Source: JBFHNV01 sp965365655 (GTDB lineage: Bacteria; Pseudomonadota; Gammaproteobacteria; HK1). Taken from it: DNA of 21,229 nucleotides. A program made the position numbers and the translations under genes. Location: the NCBI GenBank assembly GCA_965365655.1, contig CBDUCN010000048.1:1-21229 (forward strand), in the 5' to 3' direction. Under the pieces are notes generated by a model. It made no database searches, had not been told where the DNA came from, and worked only from the letters and a program-made list of their open reading frames with translations. Positions 7,751 through 15,798 of this stretch are shown here, in pieces. Numbering within the stretch: position 1 is the first letter of the stretch; every line of letters starts with the position of its first letter.

Positions 7751-8002
7751 CCGTCCATCCGCGCCGCCCTTGTGCCCCTCGTGCAGGTAGCGGAAACAGA
7801 CCCCCGGTTCCGCCGCCGGAGCACGCCGCCGGGGGACCCGACTCGGGCGCCGCGCCGGCGGTCCCGGCCCACGGCCCGGATGGCCGCGGTCGGCCACCTC
7901 GGCACGGCGCCGTCACGGCCAGGAGAGCAGAACAGAGCGTGCGGCCGGGCGGGCGCTGAGGATCGCGACCCGCCACGGCACGCAGGCCGATGGGGGTCCG
8001 TC

Positions 8003-11000
8003 ATGACCGCAGCCTTTGATACCGGCGGCAACGTCACGCGCCTGGATCGCAAGCGCGCCGCCCGCAACGCCGCCGCCGGCAAGCCCGCCACCCGCGCCCA
8101 CGAGCTGATGGAGCACTGCCGCCGGCAGCTTCGCGAGCAGGTGAAGGCGTCGCTGCCCGGCATCCTCGACCAGGTCGACGACACGCTGTTCGATCTCGCG
8201 GACAAGGCCGACACGAACCAGCTCCAGAGCACCTACTTCGAGGCGATGCGCTCGCTGCGGCTGTGCCGCGACGAGGTCGAGGCCCGCTTCCTCGGCGCGC
8301 TGGACGACGCGATGGACGAGCGTGGCCGACCCGGCGGCGGCGCCGGCAGCGGGTCGCGCGGGCGCGGCGTCGTCGCGCTCAGCCTCGTCGACCCGGACGA
8401 GCTGGAAGAGTCGGTGGCGGTGAAGAACGTGGCCGCCAAGATCCGCAACCTGTGCCGCGAGGACCTGTTCGCGCTGGATCGCCGCGTTGCGCTGCTGCTG
8501 AGCAACCCGACGGTGGAGGGCGAGGACAACCCGCTGTCGCCCGAGGCCATCTGCGACTCGGCGCGCGCTGCGGTCGGGGTGATCGACTCCGATCTCGAGA
8601 TTCGCCTGGTCGTGCTCAAGCTCTTCGACCGTCACCTCACGCGGATGGCGGAGCGCTTCTACCCGGAGCTGAACGCCTGGCTGGCGCGCCAGGGCGTGCT
8701 CCCCGACGTCAGCGCGGCGGTCGCGCCGCGGCCCGCGTCATCGCCGGCACGGCAGCGGGCCCGCGGCGATGCGCCGCGGCCGCGCACGGCGCCCCCGGCG
8801 GGCGACTCCGACCCGTGGGCCGGAGGGCGAGACGCGGTCCGCGACGAGGGCTGGGAGCAGTTCCACGGCGAACACTTCAGCGACGCCGGGTACGGACCCG
8901 GCGCGGGCGGCGGGCATGGCGCCGTGCCGGCTGGTGGCGCACACGGCGGCGCGGCTGCACCCGGTGCAGGCGGTGGGCATGGCGCCGCGCCGGCAGGCGG
9001 CGCGCACGGAGCGCACGGCGGCGATGCAGTGCCCGGCGCGGGCGGCGGATACGGCGGCGCGCCGGCGGGCGGGGTGTCCGCTGCGTACGGCGGCACGGTC
9101 GCTCCCGGCGCTTCGGCGGGTGCAGGCGTCGCGTCCGGAGGCGGCGGCACGCCGGGCCATGCGGCAGGCGCCACCGCCGGCCCGGCGGACGGGGTCACAG
9201 CGGGCGGCGGCGGTGTCGCGCCCGGGTCCTCGCCCCCGCCCGCTGAGGGCGGCGCGTGGTCCGCGGAAGCCGGTGCTGACGAACGGCCGGCAGCGCCGGG
9301 CGGTGCGGGGCGCGCCGCATCGCCGGGTCATGGCGGGCCGCCGCGCGGCCCCCGCGGCGAGCAGGTGCTCGGCGTGCTCAACGAGGTCATGCGCGTCGGC
9401 GGCGGGGTCGAGCAGGGCGAGCCGGCCCCCGGGCGCGAACGCTTCATCGTCGGCCTCACGGCGCTGCAGCGCGAGCCGGCCGACGCCGGCGCTGGCGGCA
9501 ACGTGCTGCGTGACCTCAGGGCCAGCGGCGCCGCGAGCGGCGTCAGCCACGTCGACGGCCTGATGATCGACGTGGTCGCGATGATGTTCGACTTCATCCT
9601 GGAGGACTCGAACATCGGCGACGGCATGCGCGCCCTGATCGGACGGCTGCAGATCCCGGTCCTCAAGGTCGCGATCCTCGACAAGAGCTTCTTCGCGCGC
9701 CGCAGCCACCCGGCGCGGAGCTTCGTGAACAGCCTTGCGGAGCTGGGTGCGCGCCTGCACGGCAACGATCCGGATCACGCGCCGGTGATCGGGCGGGTGC
9801 AGGCCCTGGTCACCCGCATCCTGGACGACTTCGACGCCGAGCTGGACGTGTTCACCTCGGCGCTGGAGGACCTGGAGGCCCTGATCAGGGAGGAGGACGA
9901 GACGTTGAAGCGAGGTGCCTGGAGCAGCGCTCACGCGGCCGAGGCCCGCGAGCGCCTGGTGCGTGCGCGGCGCAGCGCCGAGGAGCACGTGGACGGGTGC
10001 CTGGAGGGCGTCGATGCGCCGGCGCCGGTGGCCGAGTTCCTGCGCCGGCACTGGCGCCACCTGCTGGGCGAGCGGCTGTTCCGCGAAGGCAGCGAGGGCG
10101 AGGGCTGGCGCGCCGGCGTCGAGACCATGGAGCTGCTGCTGTGGAGCGTGACGCCGAAGACCGCCCCCGGCGATCGCGATCGCCTGCTGGCCGAGCTGCC
10201 GTCGCTGCTGGAAGGACTGAAGTCCGGTATCCGGGAGCTCGGGCTCGCAACGGACGTGCGCGACCCGTTGCTGCAGGACCTGTCGCGGCTGCACATCGCG
10301 GCGCTGCGCGGCACGAGCGTAGAAGAGGCCCCGCCTGCAGCGCCGCGCGCGCAGGCTGCGGACCGCGCGAGCGCCGCCGGCGACGCCGGGACGTCCGCCG
10401 ACGGCCCCGAGGAGGCGCCGGCACCCGGCGAGCAGACCGCGAGGCGGCTGCGCGAGGCGGTGGAGCAGGCCAATGCCCTGGTGTGGCGGACCGCGTCGGA
10501 GCAGCCGCAGTGCGAGGGCATGGGTGCCACGGTGGTCGCCGTGAAGCTCGACAGTGACCGGCTGGTGTGCGCGCACGCCGGCGATTCCAGGCTCTACCGC
10601 CTGCGCGACGGCGAGCTCGACGCGATCACCGAGGACCACACCTACCGCCGCGAGGCGGTCGCGCGCGGGCTGGTGTCGGAGGAGGACTCGGCGCAGATCG
10701 CGGGCAACATGATTACCCGCGCGGTGGGTGGGGGCGCCACCATCGACGTGGAGGTCAACGTGCACGTCACGGCGCCGGGCGACCTCTACCTGTGCTGCTC
10801 CGACGGCCTCAGCGACATGCTGGACGACGGTCAGATCGCGGCGCTGCTGCGCGAGGATCCGCAGGCCGAGGACCTCGAGGGGCTGGCCGGCCGGCTCGTG
10901 GCCGCCGCCAACGCGGCCGGCGGGCGTGACAACGTGAGCGTGGGGCTGCTGCGGATCGACGAGGCGCTGCCGGCGGCGGGGTCGGGCGCCGGACCGCGCG

Positions 11001-11734
11001 ACTATGGCGCGTTCGTGCGCACCGCGGCGCTCACCGATCCGGGTCGTCGCCGGGCGCACAACGAGGACTGCATCGAGTGCGATGCCACGGCGGGCGCGGT
11101 GGTGCTCGCGGACGGCATGGGCGGGCACAACGCCGGCGAGGTCGCGAGCGCGATGGCGGTGAAGGTGCTGACGGAGGCGCTGGCGGCGCCGCGGGCCGCG
11201 GCGGGCGAGGGCTTCGACTACGAGCGCATCGAGGCGGTGTTCTGGAGCGAGCAGCTCGGACCGGACGGCGACGGCGTGCCGCTCGGCGCCGACGTGGAGC
11301 ACATCGTGCTGGAGGGCGGTGACGACCTGGACGAGTGCTTCGACGTGGACGGCGACGCGCGCGCGCTGCCCGGCGACGACGCCGACCGCGTGGTCCGCGA
11401 CGCGGCGCGCGATCCGCTGCTGGAGCGCGTGCTGCGCCTGCGCTGCGGGACCTGGGTGGAGTTCGGCGAGCGCGCGGGCCACGGCGTGCGTGCCCACCTG
11501 AGCTGGATCGCGCCGGGCGGCGCCCGCTTCCTGTTCACCGATCGCGCGGGCAACAAGGTCAGCGACGCCACGCCGCACGGGCTCGCCGTCGAGCTGCGCG
11601 CGGGCCGGATGCGCGTGCTCGACGGCGCGCCGCTGTTCGAGCGCGCGGTGGGCGCGCTGACGCGCCGGCTGCGCGGCGCGCAGGACGGCGCGCACGTGGA
11701 AGACGGACCGGCGGCCGGGGCCACCGTGCACTGA
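8003..11734 (+). CDS. DUF1631 family protein with inserted, circularly permuted PP2C phosphatase domain
   Basis: A 1243-residue protein in one uninterrupted frame. Residues about 30-240 (ELMEHCRRQLREQVKASLPG, VEARFLGAL, LCREDLFALDRRV, HLTRMAERFYPELNAWL) and 455-775 (GLMIDVVAMMFDFILEDSNI, LIGRLQIPVLKVAILDKSFF, RRHWRHLLG) are DUF1631, a family of unknown function in beta- and gammaproteobacteria. Residues about 299-375 are a Gly/Ala/His-rich repeat linker. Residues 809-985 are the second half of a PP2C phosphatase, and residues 1005-1060 are its first half. The C-terminal DUF1631 segment then resumes (EHIVLEGGDD; RCGTWVEFGE at 1147-1156; LFERAVGALTRRL). The PP2C insertion lies in the natural linker before that last domain. 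Phosphatase motifs look intact, so activity on Ser/Thr phosphoproteins is inferred. There is no signal peptide or membrane segment, so it is probably cytosolic. The start is the ATG after GGGGG, and the gene stands alone. Confidence 0.9.
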   Translation: MTAAFDTGGNVTRLDRKRAARNAAAGKPATRAHELMEHCRRQLREQVKASLPGILDQVDDTLFDLADKADTNQLQSTYFEAMRSLRLCRDEVEARFLGALDDAMDERGRPGGGAGSGSRGRGVVALSLVDPDELEESVAVKNVAAKIRNLCREDLFALDRRVALLLSNPTVEGEDNPLSPEAICDSARAAVGVIDSDLEIRLVVLKLFDRHLTRMAERFYPELNAWLARQGVLPDVSAAVAPRPASSPARQRARGDAPRPRTAPPAGDSDPWAGGRDAVRDEGWEQFHGEHFSDAGYGPGAGGGHGAVPAGGAHGGAAAPGAGGGHGAAPAGGAHGAHGGDAVPGAGGGYGGAPAGGVSAAYGGTVAPGASAGAGVASGGGGTPGHAAGATAGPADGVTAGGGGVAPGSSPPPAEGGAWSAEAGADERPAAPGGAGRAASPGHGGPPRGPRGEQVLGVLNEVMRVGGGVEQGEPAPGRERFIVGLTALQREPADAGAGGNVLRDLRASGAASGVSHVDGLMIDVVAMMFDFILEDSNIGDGMRALIGRLQIPVLKVAILDKSFFARRSHPARSFVNSLAELGARLHGNDPDHAPVIGRVQALVTRILDDFDAELDVFTSALEDLEALIREEDETLKRGAWSSAHAAEARERLVRARRSAEEHVDGCLEGVDAPAPVAEFLRRHWRHLLGERLFREGSEGEGWRAGVETMELLLWSVTPKTAPGDRDRLLAELPSLLEGLKSGIRELGLATDVRDPLLQDLSRLHIAALRGTSVEEAPPAAPRAQAADRASAAGDAGTSADGPEEAPAPGEQTARRLREAVEQANALVWRTASEQPQCEGMGATVVAVKLDSDRLVCAHAGDSRLYRLRDGELDAITEDHTYRREAVARGLVSEEDSAQIAGNMITRAVGGGATIDVEVNVHVTAPGDLYLCCSDGLSDMLDDGQIAALLREDPQAEDLEGLAGRLVAAANAAGGRDNVSVGLLRIDEALPAAGSGAGPRDYGAFVRTAALTDPGRRRAHNEDCIECDATAGAVVLADGMGGHNAGEVASAMAVKVLTEALAAPRAAAGEGFDYERIEAVFWSEQLGPDGDGVPLGADVEHIVLEGGDDLDECFDVDGDARALPGDDADRVVRDAARDPLLERVLRLRCGTWVEFGERAGHGVRAHLSWIAPGGARFLFTDRAGNKVSDATPHGLAVELRAGRMRVLDGAPLFERAVGALTRRLRGAQDGAHVEDGPAAGATVH
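8897..9142 (+). repeat. In-frame PGAGGG-type repeat in the DUF1631-PP2C linker
   Basis: Three units of 63, 72 and 72 bp begin at 8897, 8960 and 9032, each encoding PGAGGG(H/Y)G followed by PAGG. A degenerate fourth begins at 9104 (PGASAGAG). Length varies by whole codons, as expected of a flexible linker evolving by slippage. Confidence 0.8.
10427..11180 (+). other. PP2C domain with swapped halves (domain feature)
   Basis: The first part, codons 809-985, begins with a helix (LREAVEQANALVW) normally found in mid-domain. It continues GMGAT (839-843), HAGDSRLYRL (858-867), EDHTYRREAVARG, LCCSDGLSD with metal Asp D934, and AGGRDNVSVGLLRI with metal Asp D976. A linker of about 20 residues rich in Ala/Gly leads to the normal N-terminal part. 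This reads ALTDPGRRRAHNED with E1021 and D1022, then VVLADGMGGHNAGEVAS with D1037 and G1038, then helix AMAVKVLTEAL. The halves are complementary, non-overlapping and together complete. The break falls between the two helices that follow the ADGMGGH strand. Confidence 0.88.
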
Positions 11735-11735
11735 G

Positions 11736-11896
11736 CTCGTGAATCTTCAGCCCGCGTGCTGCGCGTGCGGCGCGACGGCTGCAACGGAGTCGCCCGACGT
11801 CAAGACGGCGGTCATCCGCCTCGCCAGACGCTCTCGTCTTCGGGGCAGGGCCTTGCCACGCGACGCGCTCGCGACGGTGCGCGAAAGACTCACGAG
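11736..11896 (-). repeat. Intergenic element A with inverted-repeat ends
   Basis: The ends CTCGTGAATCTTC (11736-11748) and GAAAGACTCACGAG (11883-11896) are inverted repeats with one mismatch and one bulge. Read on the minus strand, the element contains GCGACTCCG-N5-GCCGTCGCG (11771-11793). The same two 9-mers occur in the same order in the element at 16276-16351. It begins one base after the DUF1631-PP2C stop. The rest of the 11735-12030 gap shows no gene. Confidence 0.55.
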
Positions 11897-12030
11897 GTCT
11901 GACGCGGGAGTACCCTCGCGCCCGGACCGGGCGCGCCAGGGCGCCTGAGGCTGCCGGACGCGCCGGGTCGTCGGGCGCCCGCCGGTGCCGGCGTCCCTCG
12001 GGCATGCCGGCGCCTGATCCCGCGGCCCCG

Positions 12031-12774
12031 TCAGCGCCCGGCGGTCACGCGGTCCATGATCCGCAGCAGGTGCGAGGCGTCCACGGGCTTGTGCAGGATC
12101 TGGTCCTCGGGCAGGGGACCGAGCTGGTCCAGCGAGTGGCGCTCCTCGTCGACGTACGCGGACAGCACGATCGTCGGCAGCTCGACCCCTCGGCGCGCGA
12201 GCTCGCAGTATGCGGCGACCCCGCCCATGCCGGGCAGCCTGAGGTCCAGCAGCAGTGCGTCGGGGCGCCGGGCGATGGCCCGGCGCACCGCCTCGCGGCC
12301 GTCGCCGGCAGCCATCACCGAGTAGCCGTGCGCCTCCAGGATGCCGCGCAGGCTCTCGGAGAGGTCGGAGTCGTCCTCCACCACCAGCACCAGCGGGGCG
12401 CCGTCCTCGTGATCGATCAGGGTGCGCAGGTGCGCGAGGTCCAGCGGCTTGTGCAGGATGCCGGCGGCGCCGCCCGCCATCGCCTCGTGCATCCGGGCGG
12501 ACAGGCTGTAGCCGGTCATCATCACGACCCGGGCGCGGGGATCGCGCCCGCGGATCGCGTGCAGGCTGTCGACGCCGTCCTGTTCCGGCATCTTCATGTC
12601 GAGCAGCGTGAGGTCGAACGCGCTCTCGCGCATCAGCTCCAGCGCGTCGCGGGCGCTGTAGGCGACGTCCACGCGCAGGCCTTCGGCACGCAGCAGCTCC
12701 GCCAGGCTGTCGGCGAAGTCGACGTCGTCGTCGACGACCAGCACCCGTTTGGGTGATGCGTTGTCCGTCGCCAC
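12031..12774 (-). CDS. Response regulator with two receiver domains (REC-REC)
   Basis: A 247-residue protein made of two receiver domains with no output domain. Receiver 1 (about 9-121) has the acidic cluster D15-D17 (VLVVDDDVDF), phospho-acceptor D59 (LLDMKMP), T87 and K109 (LHKPLD). Receiver 2 (about 128-243) has E133-D135 (VVEDDSD), acceptor D177 (LLDLRLPG), S205 and K229 (LHKPVD). Both look competent for phosphorylation. I chose GTG at 12774 because GGGAGG ends 9 nt upstream; the earlier ATG at 12795 would put that site inside the gene. It is divergent from the histidine kinase gene 249 bp away, which is the likely partner. Without an output domain it may relay phosphate or act by protein-protein contact. 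Confidence 0.92.
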   Translation of the reverse strand: MATDNASPKRVLVVDDDVDFADSLAELLRAEGLRVDVAYSARDALELMRESAFDLTLLDMKMPEQDGVDSLHAIRGRDPRARVVMMTGYSLSARMHEAMAGGAAGILHKPLDLAHLRTLIDHEDGAPLVLVVEDDSDLSESLRGILEAHGYSVMAAGDGREAVRRAIARRPDALLLDLRLPGMGGVAAYCELARRGVELPTIVLSAYVDEERHSLDQLGPLPEDQILHKPVDASHLLRIMDRVTAGR

Positions 12775-12976
12775 CTCGGGCAACCTCCCTGGCATCCGCA
12801 CGCCAGCGGTCCCTCACCGCGGCTGCGGGCACCGTCTGCGCGCGCGGCCATCGTCACGCTATCGGGTGTCGCGTGATGCGGCAAGCGCGCGTCGCGGCGT
12901 TGCGCGCCGGGTGCGGCACGTCAATGCCGGCGATGCTTTTGGTTCCCTGCATGCGAGCGGGATTCCTCGCGCGCGA

Positions 12977-12982
12977 TAGAAT
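12977..12982 (+). promoter_or_regulatory. -10 candidate for the histidine kinase gene
   Basis: TAGAAT in GCGATAGAATCGC, 41 bp before the GTG at 13024. It lies within a short palindrome (GCGAT/ATCGC). No matching -35 is visible. Confidence 0.3.
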
Positions 12983-13023
12983 CGCGCCGGGGAAGCGTCC
13001 AGGGCCGGGAGAGGGAGGTCGCG

Positions 13024-14742
13024 GTGGGCATCGTCCTGCGCAGGCGCATCCTGCTCTACCTGTCGGCGGGACTGCTGCTGACGGGCGCTGTATGGACGCT
13101 CGCGTGGTGGTCGGTGGCGCGGGAGAGCGAGCGTCAGCTCGCCGAGAGCGCCCGCCAGGCCGAGCGTCTCGCGCTGTTCTTCGAGCGCCACGCCCTCAGC
13201 ATATTCCGCTACGGCGACGCCTACATGAAGATGGTGCGCCGCGAGTACCTGCGTACCGGCAGCCTGGACGCGGTGCGCGCGGCGATGGAGGACGTGCGGC
13301 TCGATCGCAGCCTCGTGTCCCACGTCACCATCCTCGATGCGGCCGGCACACCCGTGTTCAATTCCGGCTACGGCGTCAGGCCCGGCGTCAGCGCCGCGGA
13401 CCGCGACTACTTCGTGGCCGTCCGCGACCACCCGGCGCCGCGGACGGACCCGCTGGAGGTCTCGCTGCCGCACCGCGGGCGTAACTCGGAGAAGCTGATC
13501 GTGCGCCTCGTGCGGCGGCTGGATGCGCCGGACGGGCGCTTCCTCGGCGTGATCTTCGCCGCGCTCGACGCGGAGGGCGTGACGGCGTTCTTCCGCGCGC
13601 TGAACCTGGGCGAGCGGAGCTCCGCGACGCTGGTCGGCCTGGACAAGCGCATCCGCGCGCGCACGTCCTACGGCCGCCTCGGCCCGGGGCAGGACATCAG
13701 CGGCTCGCGCATCTGGCGCGAGCTCGAGGTCAGCCCGACCGGCGTCTACCTCCAGAACAGCGTGGTGGACGGGATCACCCGCTACTACGCGTACCGGCGC
13801 CTCAGCGAGTACCCGCTGGTGGTGGCCATCGGCCTCGCGGCGGACGACATCGCGGACGCGGTCTCCGGCTATCGCTTCCCCGCGTACCTGATCGCGTTGC
13901 TGGCGACCGTGGTGCTCGGCTCGGTCACCGTGCTGCTCTCGCGCGAGGCGCTGGCGGCGGACCGGTTGCGCGCGAGCGAGGCCCGCGTGCGCGCGATGCA
14001 CGACGAGCTGGAGGCGCGGGTCGAGGCGCGCACCTCGGAGCTCGCGGCGGTGCAGGACGCGCTGCTGCGCAAGGAACGCCTCGCGGTGCTGGGCCAGCTC
14101 ACCGGCACCGTGGCGCACGAGCTGCGCAATCCGCTGAGCACCATCGACACCTCGCTGGCCGTGCTCGAGCGGCGCCTGGACATGAGCGCGGACGAGCTCA
14201 AGCGGCCAGTCGAGCGTATCCACCGCAACGTCGCGCGTTGCGACGAGATCATCACCGAGCTGCTGGACTTCGCGCGGACCCGCGGCGCCGTGCTCACGCC
14301 GAAGACGCTGGATCCGTGGCTGGCCGACGTGGTCGCGGAGATCGCGCCCTCGTGCCCGGTGCCGATTGCCGTCACGGCGCAGGCCGGCGGCGCGAAGGTG
14401 GCCGTCGACGGGGACCGGCTGCGCCGCGCGGTGATCAACCTCGTCGACAACGCGCGCGACGCGATCCTCGGCGCCGAGCGCCCGGGCGCCGGTATCCGGG
14501 TCCACACGCGGGTGGCGGACGGGCGCGCGGTGATCGAGGTGAGCGACGACGGCCCCGGTATCGCCCCGGAGCTCATCGCGCGCATCCGCGAGCCGCTCTA
14601 CAGCACGAAGTCCTTCGGCGTGGGCCTGGGCCTGAGCATCGTCGAGCAGATCATGGACGAGCACCACGGCAGCCTGGAGCTCGACAGCCAGGAAGGCGCC
14701 GGCACCCGCGCGCGGCTGTGGCTGCCGCTGGCGAGCGCATGA
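13024..14742 (+). CDS. Membrane sensor histidine kinase with Cache-type sensor
   Basis: A 572-residue sensor kinase. Residues 9-29 are the first transmembrane helix. Residues about 32-282 form a periplasmic double-Cache-like sensor, with features such as VTILDAAGTPVFNSGYG and SAADRDYFVAVRD. Residues 284-306 are the second transmembrane helix, and 308-350 a coiled coil. The HisKA domain has phospho-acceptor H365 in GTVAHELRNPLS. The ATPase domain has its N box at N472/N476 (INLVDNARDA), G1 box VSDDGPGIAP (506-515) and G2 box GVGLGLSIVEQ (532-542). The Cache type is common in kinases sensing small organic acids such as C4-dicarboxylates, but the ligand here is unknown. GTG start with GGGAGG ending 5 nt upstream. 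Probable partner of the divergent REC-REC regulator. It ends 25 bp before the convergent crotonase stop. Confidence 0.95.
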   Translation: MGIVLRRRILLYLSAGLLLTGAVWTLAWWSVARESERQLAESARQAERLALFFERHALSIFRYGDAYMKMVRREYLRTGSLDAVRAAMEDVRLDRSLVSHVTILDAAGTPVFNSGYGVRPGVSAADRDYFVAVRDHPAPRTDPLEVSLPHRGRNSEKLIVRLVRRLDAPDGRFLGVIFAALDAEGVTAFFRALNLGERSSATLVGLDKRIRARTSYGRLGPGQDISGSRIWRELEVSPTGVYLQNSVVDGITRYYAYRRLSEYPLVVAIGLAADDIADAVSGYRFPAYLIALLATVVLGSVTVLLSREALAADRLRASEARVRAMHDELEARVEARTSELAAVQDALLRKERLAVLGQLTGTVAHELRNPLSTIDTSLAVLERRLDMSADELKRPVERIHRNVARCDEIITELLDFARTRGAVLTPKTLDPWLADVVAEIAPSCPVPIAVTAQAGGAKVAVDGDRLRRAVINLVDNARDAILGAERPGAGIRVHTRVADGRAVIEVSDDGPGIAPELIARIREPLYSTKSFGVGLGLSIVEQIMDEHHGSLELDSQEGAGTRARLWLPLASA

Positions 14743-14767
14743 TCGCGCGCCGGCGCGCCGCCCGTCG

Positions 14768-15577
14768 TCAGCCCCCGCCCGCGAGCTTCTCCCAGTCGAA
14801 CAGCGCCGGCTCCTTGTCGGCGAAGCGGCGCACCGCCTCGCGGTGGTAGGGGCTGGTCGCGCATGCGCCCTGGCCGCTCGCCTCGAGCTCCAGCAGCGTG
14901 CGCAGATCGAGGTGATGGGCCTGGTTGAGGATGTTCTTCGCGATACCGATCGCGGTGGTGGACGCGTGCGTGAAGCGCCGCGCGAAGGCGCGCACCGTGT
15001 CCATCGCGTCGTCCTCGTCCACGATCGCGTACACCAGCCCCAGCTCCTTCGCTTCCTCGGCGCCTACCTTGCGCGCGGTGAACACCAGCTCCTTCGCCTT
15101 CTGCAGTCCCACCAGGCGCGGCAGGATGAAGAAGCCGGCCCAGTCCGGAATCAGGCCGATACGGCCGAACGCCTGCATGAACATCGCCTTCGGCGTCGCG
15201 AACACGAAGTCGGCGGCGAGCGCGATGTTGGCGCCGGCCCCGGCGGCCGGCCCGTTGACCAGGGCGATCACCGGCAGCTCGAGGTTGATGAGGTCGTGCA
15301 TGCGATGATGGCTCGCGCGCAGATGCTCGCGCATCATCGCCGCGGTGCGCTCGGTCGCGTTCATCGCCTTGACGTCGCCGCCGGCGCAGAACGCGCGCCC
15401 GGCGCCGGTGATGATCAGGGCCTTGACGTCGGTTCCGGCGCGCGCCTTGACGTCGGCGAACGCGGTCTCCAGCTCCGCGGCCATGTCGCGGCTCAGCGCG
15501 TTGAGCGCCTCGGGGCGGTTCAGGGTCAGGGTCGCGATCTCGTCCGAGATCTCGAAGCGGATGGTGTCGAATTCCAT
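14768..15577 (-). CDS. Enoyl-CoA hydratase/isomerase family protein, PaaG-like
   Basis: A 269-residue crotonase-fold enzyme acting on acyl-CoA in the cytosol. The oxyanion-hole segments are RAFCAGGDVKAM (61-72) and NGPAAGAGANIALAAD (108-123). In place of the two catalytic glutamates of true enoyl-CoA hydratase it has FGRIGLIPDWAG, with an aspartate at D145. That pattern is typical of PaaG and other enoyl-CoA isomerases, so ring or double-bond isomerisation is more likely than plain hydration. AGGAG lies 7 nt before the ATG. There is no beta-oxidation neighbour in the window to fix the substrate, so the gene symbol is left blank. Confidence 0.9.
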   Translation of the reverse strand: MEFDTIRFEISDEIATLTLNRPEALNALSRDMAAELETAFADVKARAGTDVKALIITGAGRAFCAGGDVKAMNATERTAAMMREHLRASHHRMHDLINLELPVIALVNGPAAGAGANIALAADFVFATPKAMFMQAFGRIGLIPDWAGFFILPRLVGLQKAKELVFTARKVGAEEAKELGLVYAIVDEDDAMDTVRAFARRFTHASTTAIGIAKNILNQAHHLDLRTLLELEASGQGACATSPYHREAVRRFADKEPALFDWEKLAGGG

Positions 15578-15798
15578 GGGCGGGCTCCTGGGGGCGATCC
15601 GGGGGCGGCGGCGGGCGCGTGCGCCTGTGCCGCGCGCGGGCGGCGGCGAGTGTAACGGTTGCGCGCGGCTCCGTGGCCGCGTGTCGGGGCGGGTGCGGCA
15701 GCGCGCCGGAATGGCCGCGCGCCGGCGTTCAATCGCGCCTCCGCGCGTGGATTGATCCCGATCACGGTGGACGCGCGCGCCGCGGCCACACTCGCGCG

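Larger units (their letters stand above)
7507..8002. other. 496-bp gene-free region between gloA and the DUF1631-PP2C gene
   Basis: No credible coding region is seen; open frames here are GC-driven, and none has a ribosome binding site with a recognisable product. The stretch holds a hairpin at 7642-7666, an AT-rich island at about 7672-7750, and a GC-rich leader of about 250 bp before the next ATG at 8003. The leader has many short inverted repeats, but I do not recognise a known riboswitch. Confidence 0.6.

Noticed and set aside
7507..8002. Riboswitch or tRNA in the long gap before the DUF1631 gene
   Set aside because: I found no cloverleaf, no T-loop sequence and no consensus of a riboswitch class I know.
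6973..8232. A long N-terminal extension of the gamma-glutamyltransferase frame (open up to 8232 on the minus strand)
   Set aside because: It runs antisense through gloA and into the DUF1631 gene, is Arg/Gly/Ala-rich with no recognisable motif, and the true fold begins after the ATG at 6972.
8897..9142. CRISPR-like array
   Set aside because: Units are contiguous, vary by whole codons and encode a low-complexity linker; there are no unique spacers.
10427..11180. Two broken PP2C genes or a frameshifted pair
   Set aside because: All parts are in one frame with no stop, the halves are complementary rather than duplicated, and DUF1631 sequence resumes afterwards in the same frame.
8738..11731. 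A 997-codon open frame antisense to the DUF1631-PP2C gene
   Set aside because: Its composition is His/Arg/Ala/Gln-rich, as expected of the mirror frame of a GC-rich gene, and it has no domain motif.
14745..14758. Perfect palindrome GCGCGCCGGCGCGC between convergent genes, as a two-way terminator
   Set aside because: It has no loop or T-tract, and such GC-only palindromes are frequent in this base composition.
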